Origin: Nocardia arizonensis
GTDB taxonomy: Bacteria; Actinomycetota; Actinomycetes; Mycobacteriales; Mycobacteriaceae
DNA: 55,378 nt
Assembly: GCF_001310275.1 (NCBI RefSeq)
Contig: NZ_LGYZ01000061.1
Coordinates: 1-55,378 of the forward strand
Reading direction: 5' to 3'
Below, piece by piece: positions 45,198 through 54,660 of this stretch. Position numbers and translations under genes: made by a program. Under the pieces are notes generated by a model. The model did no database searches and was not told the origin of the DNA. It saw nothing but the letters and a program-made list of their open reading frames with translations. Within the stretch, counting starts at the first letter, position 1; each line of letters begins with the position of its first letter.

Positions 45198-47375
45198 TCA
45201 GCAGTCGGTCGGGCGCGGGAAACAGAGGGGCAGGGTGGCGATGGGGGCCCGTTTGGCCTTTTCGACGCCCTGGGGCTCGACTTCGGAGGTGCCGGAGGGT
45301 TGCTGCTGTTGGACCGCGTCACGGTAGGTGGCGGTGCAGGCGGAGGCCAGAATCCAGATCGCGCCGATCGCGGCGGCGATGACGATGACCGCGCCCATTT
45401 GCTGCGGGAGATCGCCGTCGGCTTTCACCTTCGGGATCAAGCGTGTGGGGATACGGTCGCGGACGGCGGTCATCCAGTCCTGATGCCGAGGTCGCGGAGG
45501 GTCCAGGAGTCCCGGTGCCGTCTGCTGGGGTGCGGGAGGCGCGACGGTGCGGAGCGGAACCTGCCTGCGCAGCGGTGCGGCGGGGGCACCGTAGCGCGGC
45601 TCGATCCAGGACGACCATCGGTCGGTGTAGGAGGAGGGTGACGCCGATGCGGGCGGGAGAACCTCGTCGGGATCGTGATCGTCGTAGTCGTTGTCATCCC
45701 GGAACTCTCCCGATGATTCGGGATCGGCCGGATACTCCGACCGCGGATCGTAGTCACCCCGGAAGTCGACCTCACGAACGGCGCTCGGGTCGTGGGCGGG
45801 CCGGATCGGTCGCACGGCCTCCTCGTCCGGCGCGATCCACGGCGGGCGCACATAGTCGGGTGTCGCGATCCTGGGTGGGTCATTGTCGTCCGGCGCGATC
45901 CACGGTGGGTCGTAGTCGGTGCGGTGCGGTGCGGAGTGGTGCGGGCGTTGCCCGCCGGAGTCGGGGACGTGGCGTCGTTGCGCGGGTGACAGGTCACCGT
46001 GCGGCCCAGGGTATTCCGGGTGCCCGTCGTGGGCGTCGTCGCGCGGGTGGGGCGCGGCGCTCACCCCGTCGCGTGCCGGTGTCGAACCGGCCGACGCGCC
46101 GTGCAGAACCGTAGTCCGATGGGGCTCGGCGCCGATATCCGCCGGCTCGATCGCGGGCGCGGTGTAGTTGAGCACCCGGCGAACGGCGTCATCGGACATA
46201 TCCGCATCGGAAGGGCCGCGTGCCTCGTCGGACACTACCGGGACATGTGATGGCGCGCCTTCTTCGATCGGATACTCCGAGATCCGAATCTTGTGCCCCG
46301 GAACACGGTCGAGCCGCACGCCGCGATATTCGGCCGCTTCCTCGGGCCGCGTGAACTCCGGTGCCGCGGCATCCGATTCGGCACCGCCGCCTTCGGCGGC
46401 TACCCGCGAACCCTGCCGCGCGGAGGAGATCGCATCCGAATCCGGGTCGGGCGACGGCGAATCCATTTCGCGCCGCGAGTCGTCGGGGGCGGTTCCACGC
46501 GCCTCGGAAGGCAGTGCATCGCCGCCGGTCGAGGTCCGTACTTCTCCCGGGGCTTCGGCAGGCTCCGAGACCGATTCGGGGAAGGCGGATTCGGCGGCGA
46601 TACCCGTTGGCGCGCCTGCCGCGGCGGCCCGCTCGTACAGCGGCTTCGAGAGATGATCGGGAAACGCCGACTCCCGCGCGGGCGTCTCGGGAGCCGGTTT
46701 CGCCTCGACCGGCGACGCCGGCTTGGGACGACGCCCGGTCTCGGACGGGAACCCCTCGGCGAGAAGATCTTCGATCGTCAGAAGATCGTCGAGATTCAGG
46801 TCGGTGAGCAGCGCGTGCACCGCCTCGGCGGTCCACAGCAGCTTCCGGTTCGAGGTGCGGTGCAGCCATGCGCGCAGCTCGCCGGGAGTGGACCCGAGGA
46901 CGACACCGCAACCGTGGCGGCGGGATTCGACCTCGAGGGTCACCGTGGACTCCCACGGCGGCACCACCACGATCAGACCGTCGACATAGGCGTCGGAGTG
47001 GTGCTTGCGGACCAGTTCCTTCAGATTGAAGACATTGTCGGTGACCTGGTCGAACGGACTGGTGTCCTGGTCGCGCACGTGGATCGGGTCGCCGTCGAAG
47101 CCCGATAGCCGCCAGCGGCCGTTGGCCTGCACCGAGAGCACGCCGCTGGTCGCGTCGGGGACGGTGCCCTTGACCTCGATGACCACCACGGCACGCGGGG
47201 TGATCAGCACGAGATCAGCTTCCTGGGTGTCGCCGCCCTTGCGATGGCGCCGGGGAACGTGACATCCCGAGATCGCAAGGCCGACAATGATGTATTGGCC
47301 CTTCCAGGTCCGCATCCAGTCGAGGACTCGCTGTTCGGACCGCGGCATCGCCGCCCGTTCGTTGATGACCAGCAT
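45198..47375 (-). CDS. NERD-domain protein with disordered linker and C-terminal TM helix
   Basis: Protein of 725 residues. The N-terminal NERD (nuclease-related) domain (about 10-140) has QEADLVLITPRAVVVIEVKG, where Asp and Glu-Val-Lys fit a PD-(D/E)XK-like core, and SPFDQVTDNVFNLKELV. Residues about 215-660 are low-complexity and rich in Pro, Asp, Glu and Arg. One hydrophobic helix (IVIAAAIGAIWILASACT, near 685-702) ends the protein. ATG has GGAGGTGA upstream. NERD proteins occur in plasmids and defence islands; cleavage of nucleic acid at the membrane is a guess. Confidence 0.82.
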   Translation of the reverse strand: MLVINERAAMPRSEQRVLDWMRTWKGQYIIVGLAISGCHVPRRHRKGGDTQEADLVLITPRAVVVIEVKGTVPDATSGVLSVQANGRWRLSGFDGDPIHVRDQDTSPFDQVTDNVFNLKELVRKHHSDAYVDGLIVVVPPWESTVTLEVESRRHGCGVVLGSTPGELRAWLHRTSNRKLLWTAEAVHALLTDLNLDDLLTIEDLLAEGFPSETGRRPKPASPVEAKPAPETPARESAFPDHLSKPLYERAAAAGAPTGIAAESAFPESVSEPAEAPGEVRTSTGGDALPSEARGTAPDDSRREMDSPSPDPDSDAISSARQGSRVAAEGGGAESDAAAPEFTRPEEAAEYRGVRLDRVPGHKIRISEYPIEEGAPSHVPVVSDEARGPSDADMSDDAVRRVLNYTAPAIEPADIGAEPHRTTVLHGASAGSTPARDGVSAAPHPRDDAHDGHPEYPGPHGDLSPAQRRHVPDSGGQRPHHSAPHRTDYDPPWIAPDDNDPPRIATPDYVRPPWIAPDEEAVRPIRPAHDPSAVREVDFRGDYDPRSEYPADPESSGEFRDDNDYDDHDPDEVLPPASASPSSYTDRWSSWIEPRYGAPAAPLRRQVPLRTVAPPAPQQTAPGLLDPPRPRHQDWMTAVRDRIPTRLIPKVKADGDLPQQMGAVIVIAAAIGAIWILASACTATYRDAVQQQQPSGTSEVEPQGVEKAKRAPIATLPLCFPRPTDC

Positions 47376-47762
47376 CGGCGGTCACCTCCATCACGCTCGC
47401 ACAATCGACCACTCAACGGTATTCAGCCGTCGATCGCGCCGAACCCCGAAAGGCACTGTAAGAGCAGGGCATTGGCGACAGAAAGCCTGGCGTGTGGCAA
47501 TGTGAGTGTCGCCACAACGGGATGACTCTTCGGCATTCGTCAACTCGACGAAGACGCCGCGAGTGCGCCGAACCGAGAGGGACCGGTTCGCCACGACGAT
47601 GCCGGGATGCCGACCACCCGAGGGTGCCACGACTCGAAACGTTGTCGGCGGGTATTCCATACCGGCGGTTACGGTCCGAACGGGCCGCCGAAACGAATAA
47701 CGGTCACAAGGCCGACACATATACCGACGTCGGCATCGTCGAGATTTGTCGAAGGAGTGCGC
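47376..47762. other. Divergent control region
   Basis: Between the NERD gene and the secreted protein gene. AAGGAG at 47751-47756 is the ribosome binding site of the latter, and a dyad ATACCGACGTCGGCAT (47721-47736) could be a regulator site. Frames here are short and shadow-like. No RNA gene recognised. Confidence 0.45.
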
Positions 47763-48212
47763 ATGAAGAAATCGGTGAAACGCACAGCCGCAGCGGCAGG
47801 GCTCTTGGCGGCGGCATCCGCACTGGTCACGGGAACGGCACAGGCCGACGACGGCCCGGTGTATTTCTCCGCGGGGAATTTCCAGTGCGCGATTGCCACC
47901 GACGGCTCGATGGGCTGCGACATCGTCTCCCCCACCACCCTGCGATACGGTACGTTCCCGATCACCCTGACCGTGCGCGATATCGTGATCGACCAGAGCT
48001 GGCTGCCCGCGCGCCCGAGTTTCACCACGATCGACCACTACACCCGGCCGGGCGGTAATCCGCCCCTCGACCAGGTCCGCACCGGGGACGGCCAGTGGGG
48101 ACCGTATGTAGAGTTCGCCGGCGCGCGCTGCGAGTACGGATTCCACGGTAGCTTCACGTGCACCGCCAAGGGCCGCAGCTTCAGCGCCTACGGCGGTGTC
48201 ATCACGGCCTGA
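47763..48212 (+). CDS. Small secreted protein, unknown function
   Basis: Precursor of 149 residues. A typical Sec signal peptide MKKSVKRTAAAAGLLAAASA with AQADD gives a cleavage site after residue 29 or so. The mature part is about 120 residues, rich in Gly, Thr and aromatics, with four Cys (FQCAIA, GCDIV, ARCEYGF, SFTCTAK) that can form two disulfides. Similar small exported proteins are common in Nocardia and mycobacteria; no function is known to me. AAGGAG is well placed before the ATG. Confidence 0.85.
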   Translation: MKKSVKRTAAAAGLLAAASALVTGTAQADDGPVYFSAGNFQCAIATDGSMGCDIVSPTTLRYGTFPITLTVRDIVIDQSWLPARPSFTTIDHYTRPGGNPPLDQVRTGDGQWGPYVEFAGARCEYGFHGSFTCTAKGRSFSAYGGVITA

Positions 48213-48215
48213 CCG

Positions 48216-48251
48216 AGTTGCCCCGTCCCGTCAAGTTGCCCCGTCCCGTCA
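48216..48251. repeat. Perfect 18-base tandem duplication
   Basis: AGTTGCCCCGTCCCGTCA is present twice, back to back (48216-48233 and 48234-48251), just after the secreted protein stop and 71 bases before the EF-G2 start. Confidence 0.9.
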
Positions 48252-48322
48252 ATTCGTGGCGGCGCGCCCGCGATGGTGGGAAGCTCGAAGGACCGCGGTG
48301 TCGAGGCAAGGACGCGTGACAC

Positions 48323-50533
48323 ATGGTGGACAAATCGAGCGGACCCGCCGCGGGCACCGGCGCGGCGATCACGGTGGACCGGCCCGAGCACATTCGGAAT
48401 GTGGCGCTGGTCGGCCACAGCGGCGCGGGCAAGACCACACTGGTGGACGCCATGGCGCTCACCGCGGGGGTGGTGAATCGAGCGGGCCGGGTCGAGGACG
48501 GCACCTCGCTGTCCGACTACGACGACATCGAACATCGCCAACACCGGTCGGTGCAGGTGTCGGTGGTGCCGATGGGGTGGGCCGGTATCAAGATCAACCT
48601 CATCGACACCCCCGGTTACGCGGATTTCGTGAGCGAACTGCGCGCGGGACTGCGGGCCGCCGACGCCGCGCTGTTCGTCGTGTCGGCGGCCGAGGGGCAC
48701 GAGGGCGTCGGCGGGGCCACCAGGGCGCTGTGGGAGGAATGCGCCGCGGTCGGGATGCCGCGCGCGATCGTGGTCACCCATCTCGACACCGCACGCGCTG
48801 ACTTCGACGACCTGGTGCGCACCTTCCACACGGTTCTCGGCGACGGCGCGTCGGAGACGATCCTGCCGCTGCACCTGCCGGTGCACGGACCCGCGAGCGC
48901 CGACGGGCACCGGCCGGTCACCGGCATGATCGAACTGCTGCCGCGCTACGCGGTCGACTACGCCGCAGGCGAGGCGGTCCGCCGTGACCCCACTCCGGGC
49001 GAGGCGGACACGCTCGACCGGGCGCGCGACCGGCTCATCGAGGGCATCATCGCCGAGAGCGAGGACGAAACCCTCATGGAGCGCTACCTCGGCCGGGAGG
49101 CTCTCGAACTCGGCACCCTCGTCGCCGACCTGGAACACGCCGTCGCTCGCGGCAGCTTCCATCCGGTCCTGTTCGCCGCCCCCGCACCGGACGGCGCGCG
49201 CCAGGGTCTCGGCACGGTGGAACTGCTCGACCTCATCGTCGGCGGCTTCCCGAGCCCCGCCGAACACGTGGTGTCGGCGGCACCGGCCTCCGATGGCCGC
49301 GCACCCACACCGCTGGCGTGCGATCCGGCGGCCGAACTCGCGGCCGAGGTCATCCGCACGGCCTCGGACCCGTATGTCGGGCGGGTGTCGCTGGTGCGAG
49401 TGTTCTCCGGCACCCTGCACCCCGACGACACGGTGCACATCTGCGGCCACGGACTCGCCGAACGCGGACATCCCGACCACGACCTCGACGAACGGGTCGG
49501 CGCGGTGAGCGCGCCGTTCGGCAAACAGCAGCGCCCGCTCGGACAGGTGATCGCGGGCGATATCGGCTGTGTCACCAAACTGGGACACGCGGAAACCGGC
49601 GACACCCTGTCCGGCACCGGCACGCCGCTGCTCATCGCCCCGTGGCCGATACCGGACCCGTTGCTGCCCATCGCGATTCGCGCGCACGCCAAATCCGACG
49701 AGGACAAACTCTCCCAGGGTCTGGCCCGGCTTGCCGCCGAGGATCCGGCGATGCGGCTGGAGAACAACGACCAGACCCGGCAGCTGGTGCTGTGGTGTCT
49801 GGGCGAAGCGCACCGCGATGTCGCACTGGAGCGACTGCGGGAACGGTTCGGGGTGCACGTGGACGTGATCGACCACCGGGTCGCGTTGCGCGAGACGTTC
49901 GCGTCCACGACGCGGGCGCGCGGACGGCACGTCAAACAGTCCGGCGGGCACGGTCAGTACGCGGTGTGCGAGATCGAGGTGGAGCCGCTGCCGGGCGGAT
50001 CGGGGATCGAATTCGTGGACAAGGTGGTGGGCGGCGCCGTGCCGCGGCAGTTCATCCCCTCGGTCGAGAAAGGGGTCCGCGCCCAGGCCGCACGCGGCGT
50101 CGACGCCGGATACCCGCTGGTCGACGTGCGGGTCACGCTGTTCGACGGCAAGGCGCATTCGGTCGACTCCTCCGACGCGGCCTTCCAGACCGCGGGCGCG
50201 CTGGCACTGCGGGAGGCGGCGGCGCGGGCCGGGGTGAACCTGCTCGAACCGTTCGCGCGGGTGTGGGTGGCGGTGGCCGACGACTATCTGGGTCAGGTGC
50301 TCGGCGACCTGTCCGGGCGGCGCGGGCACGTACTCGGCACCGAACCCGACGCTCACGGACGCACCCGCATCCTGGCCGAGGTTCCCGAACTCGAACTCAG
50401 CCGCTACGCCATCGACCTGCGCTCGCTCTCACACGGCTCCGGGGAGTTCGGCCGCGCCTACGTCCGGCACGAGCCGATGCCCGCCCAGCTGGCGCAAGCC
50501 GTTCGCACCGACGCCGACCTGCGCGCGCACTGA
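48323..50533 (+). CDS. fusA2: Elongation factor G-like protein EF-G2
   Basis: Translational GTPase-like protein of 736 residues. G1 GHSGAGKTTLVD (about 31-42), G3 DTPGYADF (about 95-102), then domain II, and domains III-V with HVKQSGGHGQYAVCEIEV (about 536-553). G4 is VTHLDTA, less like the usual NKxD. EF-G2 paralogues (Rv0120c in M. tuberculosis) lack clear translocase function and may aid ribosome recycling or stress. It is out of its M. tuberculosis context here. Confidence 0.9.
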   Translation: MVDKSSGPAAGTGAAITVDRPEHIRNVALVGHSGAGKTTLVDAMALTAGVVNRAGRVEDGTSLSDYDDIEHRQHRSVQVSVVPMGWAGIKINLIDTPGYADFVSELRAGLRAADAALFVVSAAEGHEGVGGATRALWEECAAVGMPRAIVVTHLDTARADFDDLVRTFHTVLGDGASETILPLHLPVHGPASADGHRPVTGMIELLPRYAVDYAAGEAVRRDPTPGEADTLDRARDRLIEGIIAESEDETLMERYLGREALELGTLVADLEHAVARGSFHPVLFAAPAPDGARQGLGTVELLDLIVGGFPSPAEHVVSAAPASDGRAPTPLACDPAAELAAEVIRTASDPYVGRVSLVRVFSGTLHPDDTVHICGHGLAERGHPDHDLDERVGAVSAPFGKQQRPLGQVIAGDIGCVTKLGHAETGDTLSGTGTPLLIAPWPIPDPLLPIAIRAHAKSDEDKLSQGLARLAAEDPAMRLENNDQTRQLVLWCLGEAHRDVALERLRERFGVHVDVIDHRVALRETFASTTRARGRHVKQSGGHGQYAVCEIEVEPLPGGSGIEFVDKVVGGAVPRQFIPSVEKGVRAQAARGVDAGYPLVDVRVTLFDGKAHSVDSSDAAFQTAGALALREAAARAGVNLLEPFARVWVAVADDYLGQVLGDLSGRRGHVLGTEPDAHGRTRILAEVPELELSRYAIDLRSLSHGSGEFGRAYVRHEPMPAQLAQAVRTDADLRAH

Positions 50534-50604
50534 CCGCGCCCGGCGCACCCGACCCCCGCGTCCCGCCGCCGACCGGCCCGTACGCTGCCACTATCCTGGG
50601 ACGC

Positions 50605-51348
50605 ATGGCAGTGGGTAAGGGCGCAACGCCGTCGAAGGAAGCCAAGGCCGCGGCGAAGGCGGCTCGCAAGGCCGCGTCGAAGCAGCGGCGTCAGCAGCTC
50701 TGGCAGGCGTTCCAGATGCAGCGCAAGGAAGACAAGCTGCTGCTGCCCTTGATGATCGGCGCCTTGGTCGGCATCACCGTGGTTTTCCTGGTGGTCGGCC
50801 TGCTGACCGGTCTGCAATGGTTCCTGCTGCCGCTCGGCATCCTGCTCGGCGTGCTCGCGGCCTTCATCCTCTTCGGTCGCCGGGTGCAGAAGAACGTCTA
50901 CGCCAAGGCCGAGGGCCAGGCGGGTGCGGCGGCCTGGGTGCTGGACAACCTCCAGGGCAAGTGGCGGGTGAGCAACGGCGTCGCCGCCACCACCCAGCTC
51001 GACGCGGTGCACCGCGTGATCGGGCTGCCCGGCGTGATCTTCGTCGCCGAGGGATCGCCGCAGCGGTTGAAGACGCTGCTGGCCCAGGAGAAGAAACGCA
51101 CCGCGCGTTTGGTCGGCGACACCCCGATCTACGACGTGATCATCGGCAACGACGAGGGTCAGGTGCCGCTCAAGGAGTTGCAGCGCTATCTCACCAAGCT
51201 GCCGCGCAATATCGACGCCAAGCGCATCGACCTCATCGAAGGCCGCCTGTCGGCACTCGGCGCGCGCAGCGGACCCGCGCTGCCCAAGGGCCCCATGCCC
51301 GCGGGCGCCAAGATGCGCGGCGTGCAGCGCACCATCCGCAGGCGCTGA
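50605..51348 (+). CDS. DUF4191 membrane protein (Rv2219-like)
   Basis: Protein of 247 residues. A Lys/Ala-rich N-terminus is followed by two membrane helices (about 50-70 and 73-92), then a soluble domain with GAAAWVLDNLQGKWRV and VGRPGVIFV-like GLPGVIFVAEG. The C-terminus is basic. It normally follows lipA, so this gene marks the return to the core after the inserted block. Function unknown. Confidence 0.88.
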   Translation: MAVGKGATPSKEAKAAAKAARKAASKQRRQQLWQAFQMQRKEDKLLLPLMIGALVGITVVFLVVGLLTGLQWFLLPLGILLGVLAAFILFGRRVQKNVYAKAEGQAGAAAWVLDNLQGKWRVSNGVAATTQLDAVHRVIGLPGVIFVAEGSPQRLKTLLAQEKKRTARLVGDTPIYDVIIGNDEGQVPLKELQRYLTKLPRNIDAKRIDLIEGRLSALGARSGPALPKGPMPAGAKMRGVQRTIRRR

Positions 51349-51360
51349 TCCGGGCGGCGG

Positions 51361-51813
51361 TCAGCGCGCGTTGACCACCGCGGTACCGGTCGCGCGGTCG
51401 TGCATGCCGCGGCCGTCGGCATCGGTGAACAGGGCGGGGACCACGAAGATCAGCAGCACCTGCCGCGCCAGCGCCCGCACGAAACCCACGCCCACCGACT
51501 GGTCCACCCTGATCACCCGAAGGCGCAGGAAGTACTGACCCGGCGTGAAGCCGAACAGGGTGACCGCGAGCACACCCACCACGAACCAGATCAGCAGCGG
51601 CAGGTTCGCGTTCACGTGCCGCAGGATCAACAGCGAGACTCCGACCGCCATCAGCCAGTCCGCGAACATCGCCGCGATGCGGCGGGCCTGCCCCGCGATG
51701 GACCCGGCGCCCGTCCTGGGGAGACCGAGATGTTCGCCGGGAAACTCGGGTGTAGCCGAGCCCCCGGGCTCGGCCGAGGGTGCGGATAGCCAGGAACCGG
51801 TGAGACGCGCCAT
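51361..51813 (-). CDS. RDD-family membrane protein
   Basis: Protein of 150 residues. After a 40-residue polar head comes the RDD motif region (ARRIAAMFADWLMAVGV) with conserved Arg and Asp, then two or three membrane helices (about 55-70, 73-90, 115-130) and FGFTPGQYFLRLRVIRVD. RDD proteins are poorly characterised, possibly transport-related. Converges with the DUF4191 gene with a 12-base gap, the Rv2219A position. Confidence 0.88.
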   Translation of the reverse strand: MARLTGSWLSAPSAEPGGSATPEFPGEHLGLPRTGAGSIAGQARRIAAMFADWLMAVGVSLLILRHVNANLPLLIWFVVGVLAVTLFGFTPGQYFLRLRVIRVDQSVGVGFVRALARQVLLIFVVPALFTDADGRGMHDRATGTAVVNAR

Positions 51814-51951
51814 GGCATCCAGAGTAGGCTGCGGGCATCGTCGCCCGGGCACTGCATAAGGGGAGTTCAACGTCGCGCCGTCGCGAGCGAATGGCAGGAT
51901 TGGACTGTCGGTCGCGCCCGGGTGGCCATCCACACCGGGCCAGCCGCACGT

Positions 51952-51989
51952 GTAACACTGGCGAAACACAGCCTTGATAGCTGGGAAAC
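51952..51989 (+). promoter_or_regulatory. GlnR-type operator of glnA
   Basis: GTAAC-n6-GAAAC-n6-TTGAT-n6-GAAAC at 51952-51989 has the exact spacing of the double GlnR box, the actinobacterial nitrogen regulator site (gTnAC-n6-GaAAC). It lies 76 bases before the glnA start. The third half-site is imperfect. Confidence 0.75.
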
Positions 51990-52065
51990 ACCACGTCCAT
52001 AGCGTCTGGACGCGACGAACCCATGCAATCGACACTGGCTGGGAACCGATCCGTAAGGAGAACAA

Positions 52066-53502
52066 GTGACGTTCAGCACGGCCGACGAGGTCATTCAGCA
52101 CATCAAGGAAGAGGACATCGAGTACGTCGATATCCGCTTCAGCGATCTTCCCGGTGTGCAGCAGCACTTCTCGATCCCGGCAAAGGCTTTCACCGCCGAC
52201 CTCGCCGAGGAAGGGCTAGCGTTCGACGGTTCCTCCGTTCGCGGTTTCCAGTCGATCGACGAGTCGGACATGCTCCTGCTGCCCGACTTCAGCACCGCGC
52301 GCATCGACCCGTTCCGCGCCGCCAAGACGCTGAACCTCAACTTCTTCGTGCACGACCCGTTCACCCGTGAGGCGTACTCCCGCGACCCGCGCAACATCGC
52401 GCGCAAGGCCGAGGAGTACCTGCGCTCCACCGGCATCGCCGACACCGCGTACTTCGGCCCCGAGGCGGAGTTCTACATCTTCGACTCGATCCGTTACGAC
52501 TCGGCCATGAACGGCGCGTTCTACGAGATCGAATCGATCTCGGGCTCCTGGAACACCGGCGCGGAGTTCAACCCGGACGGCACCCTCAACCGCGGCTACA
52601 AGGTCCGCAACAAGGGCGGCTACTTCCCCGTCGCGCCGTATGACCACTACGTCGACCTGCGCGACAAGATCGCCACCAACCTCCAGAACGCGGGCTTCGA
52701 ACTCGAGCGCGGCCACCACGAGGTCGGCACCGCCGGTCAGGCCGAGATCAACTACAAGTTCAACACCCTGCTCGGCGCGGCCGACGACCTCCAGCTGTTC
52801 AAGTACATCGTCAAGAACACCGCGTGGGCCGAAGGCAAGACCGTCACCTTCATGCCGAAGCCGCTCTTCGGCGACAACGGCTCGGGTATGCACGTGCACC
52901 AGTCGCTGTGGAAGGACGGCAAGCCGCTGTTCCACGACGAGGCGGGCTACGGCGGCCTGTCGGACCTGGCGCGCCACTACATCGGCGGCATCCTGCACCA
53001 CGCGCCGTCGCTGCTGGCGTTCACCAACCCCACCGTGAACTCCTACCACCGTCTCGTCCCCGGTTACGAGGCCCCCATCAACCTGGTGTACTCGCAGCGC
53101 AACCGCTCCGCCGCGGTCCGTATCCCGGTCACCGGCAACAACCCGAAGGCCAAGCGCCTCGAGTTCCGTGCGCCGGACTCCTCGGGCAACCCGTACCTGG
53201 CCTTCGCCGCCATGATGATGGCGGGCCTCGACGGCATCAAGAAGAAGATCGAGCCGCTGGCCCCCGTCGACAAGGACCTCTACGAGCTCCCGCCGGAGGA
53301 GGCCAAGAACATCCCCCAGGCCCCCACCAGCCTCGCGGCGGTCATCGACCGCCTCGAGCAGGACCACGAGTACCTCACCGAGGGCAACGTCTTCACCGAG
53401 GACCTCATCGAGACCTGGATCACCCTCAAGCGCGAAGGTGAGATCGCCCCGGTCAACCTCCGCCCGCACCCCTACGAGTTCGAGCTCTACTTCGACGTGT
53501 AA
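52066..53502 (+). CDS. glnA: Glutamine synthetase type I
   Basis: Enzyme of 478 residues that forms glutamine from glutamate, ammonia and ATP. Visible: FDGSSVRGF (about 46-54), EAEFYIFD (metal ligand Glu, about 133-140), [10 protein letters not shown] (about 269-278), NRSAAVRIP, and the adenylylation Tyr in [10 protein letters not shown] near 405. It corresponds to GlnA1 (Rv2220). GTG preceded by AAGGAG. Transcription is probably under GlnR; activity under adenylylation. Confidence 0.96.
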   Translation: MTFSTADEVIQHIKEEDIEYVDIRFSDLPGVQQHFSIPAKAFTADLAEEGLAFDGSSVRGFQSIDESDMLLLPDFSTARIDPFRAAKTLNLNFFVHDPFTREAYSRDPRNIARKAEEYLRSTGIADTAYFGPEAEFYIFDSIRYDSAMNGAFYEIESISGSWNTGAEFNPDGTLNRGYKVRNKGGYFPVAPYDHYVDLRDKIATNLQNAGFELERGHHEVGTAGQAEINYKFNTLLGAADDLQLFKYIVKNTAWAEGKTVTFMPKPLFGDNGSGMHVHQSLWKDGKPLFHDEAGYGGLSDLARHYIGGILHHAPSLLAFTNPTVNSYHRLVPGYEAPINLVYSQRNRSAAVRIPVTGNNPKAKRLEFRAPDSSGNPYLAFAAMMMAGLDGIKKKIEPLAPVDKDLYELPPEEAKNIPQAPTSLAAVIDRLEQDHEYLTEGNVFTEDLIETWITLKREGEIAPVNLRPHPYEFELYFDV

Positions 53503-53518
53503 GCCGTTCCGGGTGTCT

Positions 53519-53564
53519 GAGCTGCGGCGGAGCAACTAGTGTTCTCCCCCTCCGTCCGCAGCTC
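53519..53564 (+). terminator. Hairpin after glnA
   Basis: GAGCTGCGGCGGAG (53519-53532) pairs with CTCCGTCCGCAGCTC (53550-53564) with one bulged base. It is 16 bases after the glnA stop and marks the boundary with the foreign segment. No T run. Confidence 0.55.
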
Positions 53565-54344
53565 GTCCGCAGTAGGTTTCAGCGAGTCCATCCGTTTCGT
53601 GATCACTTCACCGATCGCGAAGCGGGTGGACTCGTCTGCGTCCGGCCACAGGTGCCGGTAAGTGTCGAGCGTCGTCTTGGCGCTGGCGTGGCGAACCCGT
53701 GCCTGAACCGTCTTGATGTCGGCGCCCCCTTGGAGATGAGCAGCGACGCGAAGAAGTGCCGCAGATCGTGGAAGCTGAACTCATCAGGTAGGCCCGGCAC
53801 CGCCCCCGCTTCTCGCAGCTCGCGGACACGCCGTTCGATGATCCACGGTGGCAGCGGCATACCCTCCCCGTTGGTCACCATGTGATCGTGCGACCACTTC
53901 TCGTGGACCGCCGACAGCAGCAACGTCAGCTCACGCGGAATCGGAATCGGCGTCTCACTGGCCGCCGTCTTCAACGGCTTGTCCGGCCATTGCCGCTTGG
54001 GGTACACGACACCGCGGACGAAATCAATGTCAGCCACGCGCAGCGCCGACACCTCAGCCACCCGCAGACCAGCGAACATGCCCAGCAGAATTGCCGGACG
54101 AACATGCTCGGGCACCGCCTCGTACAGCGCCCACACCTGCTCCCGTGGTCGCCACGTACGCCTTCTGCTTCCCGTTCGGCGGAGATATCTTGCGCGAGCA
54201 CGGATTTCGAAGCACCAGGCCATCACTCACCGCGTCGCCCATGATCTGCGACAGGCGCGAATGCAGCGCGTAGACGTAACTCGGTTCGTGGCCCGCCTTC
54301 TTCAGCTTGGCCACCCACTGAGGTTCAGGCCATACGTTGCACAT
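53541..54344 (-). pseudogene. Tyrosine recombinase/integrase, frameshifted
   Basis: Three frames together give an actinophage-type integrase: core-binding part (VAKLKKAGHEPSYVYALHSR), catalytic Arg in FAGLRVAEVSALR, HDLRHFFAS with His and Arg, and the nucleophile Tyr in TLDTYRHLWPDADES. The frame changes near 54141-54150 (after KAYVATT, before REQVWALYE) and near 53722-53731 (after LLISKGA, before DIKTVQARVRHAS), so the active-site Tyr is out of frame. N-terminal arm is missing. It sits directly after glnA. Confidence 0.82.
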
Positions 54345-54660
54345 CTTGGTGCCGACGATCTAGCCGTCCTTCTACAACGCTGTCACCGCTGGGAAGCCGA
54401 TGGCGATCCGAACGGCTTCCATCAACCGCGATCGAAGCGACACGACGACAAGACGCTGGCCGTCGTCCGGCTGTAGTCCCACGTGAATCCGGCAGCATCC
54501 AGGCATAGAGCCGGCAAGTCGTCAGCCCGGCCTCTGCCGAACATACATTCGATAACGATCGGGTAACGACGACATCTGCCCAGGTCAGAGCCATGCGTCA
54601 AGCATCACAAACCCATCGGAAATCCCCTAGTCGTCGGCCATCTGAGCTATGGTGGTAGCC
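54345..54660. other. Remnant segment between integrase and inverted repeat
   Basis: Lower-GC DNA without a supported gene. Possible N-terminal integrase remains in the minus frames are interrupted by stops, including one just before the 54344 start. No att core or RNA gene was recognised. Confidence 0.4.

Noticed and set aside
47391..48146. Minus-strand 251-residue frame opposite the secreted protein
   Set aside because: It overlaps a gene with a clear signal peptide and ribosome binding site; composition is that of an antisense shadow.
48188..50356. Long minus-strand frame opposite EF-G2
   Set aside because: His/Arg-rich mirror of a high-GC coding gene with all G motifs on the plus strand.
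53503..53620. tRNA gene as integration site next to glnA
   Set aside because: No cloverleaf or TTCGA-type T-loop could be found in this stretch.
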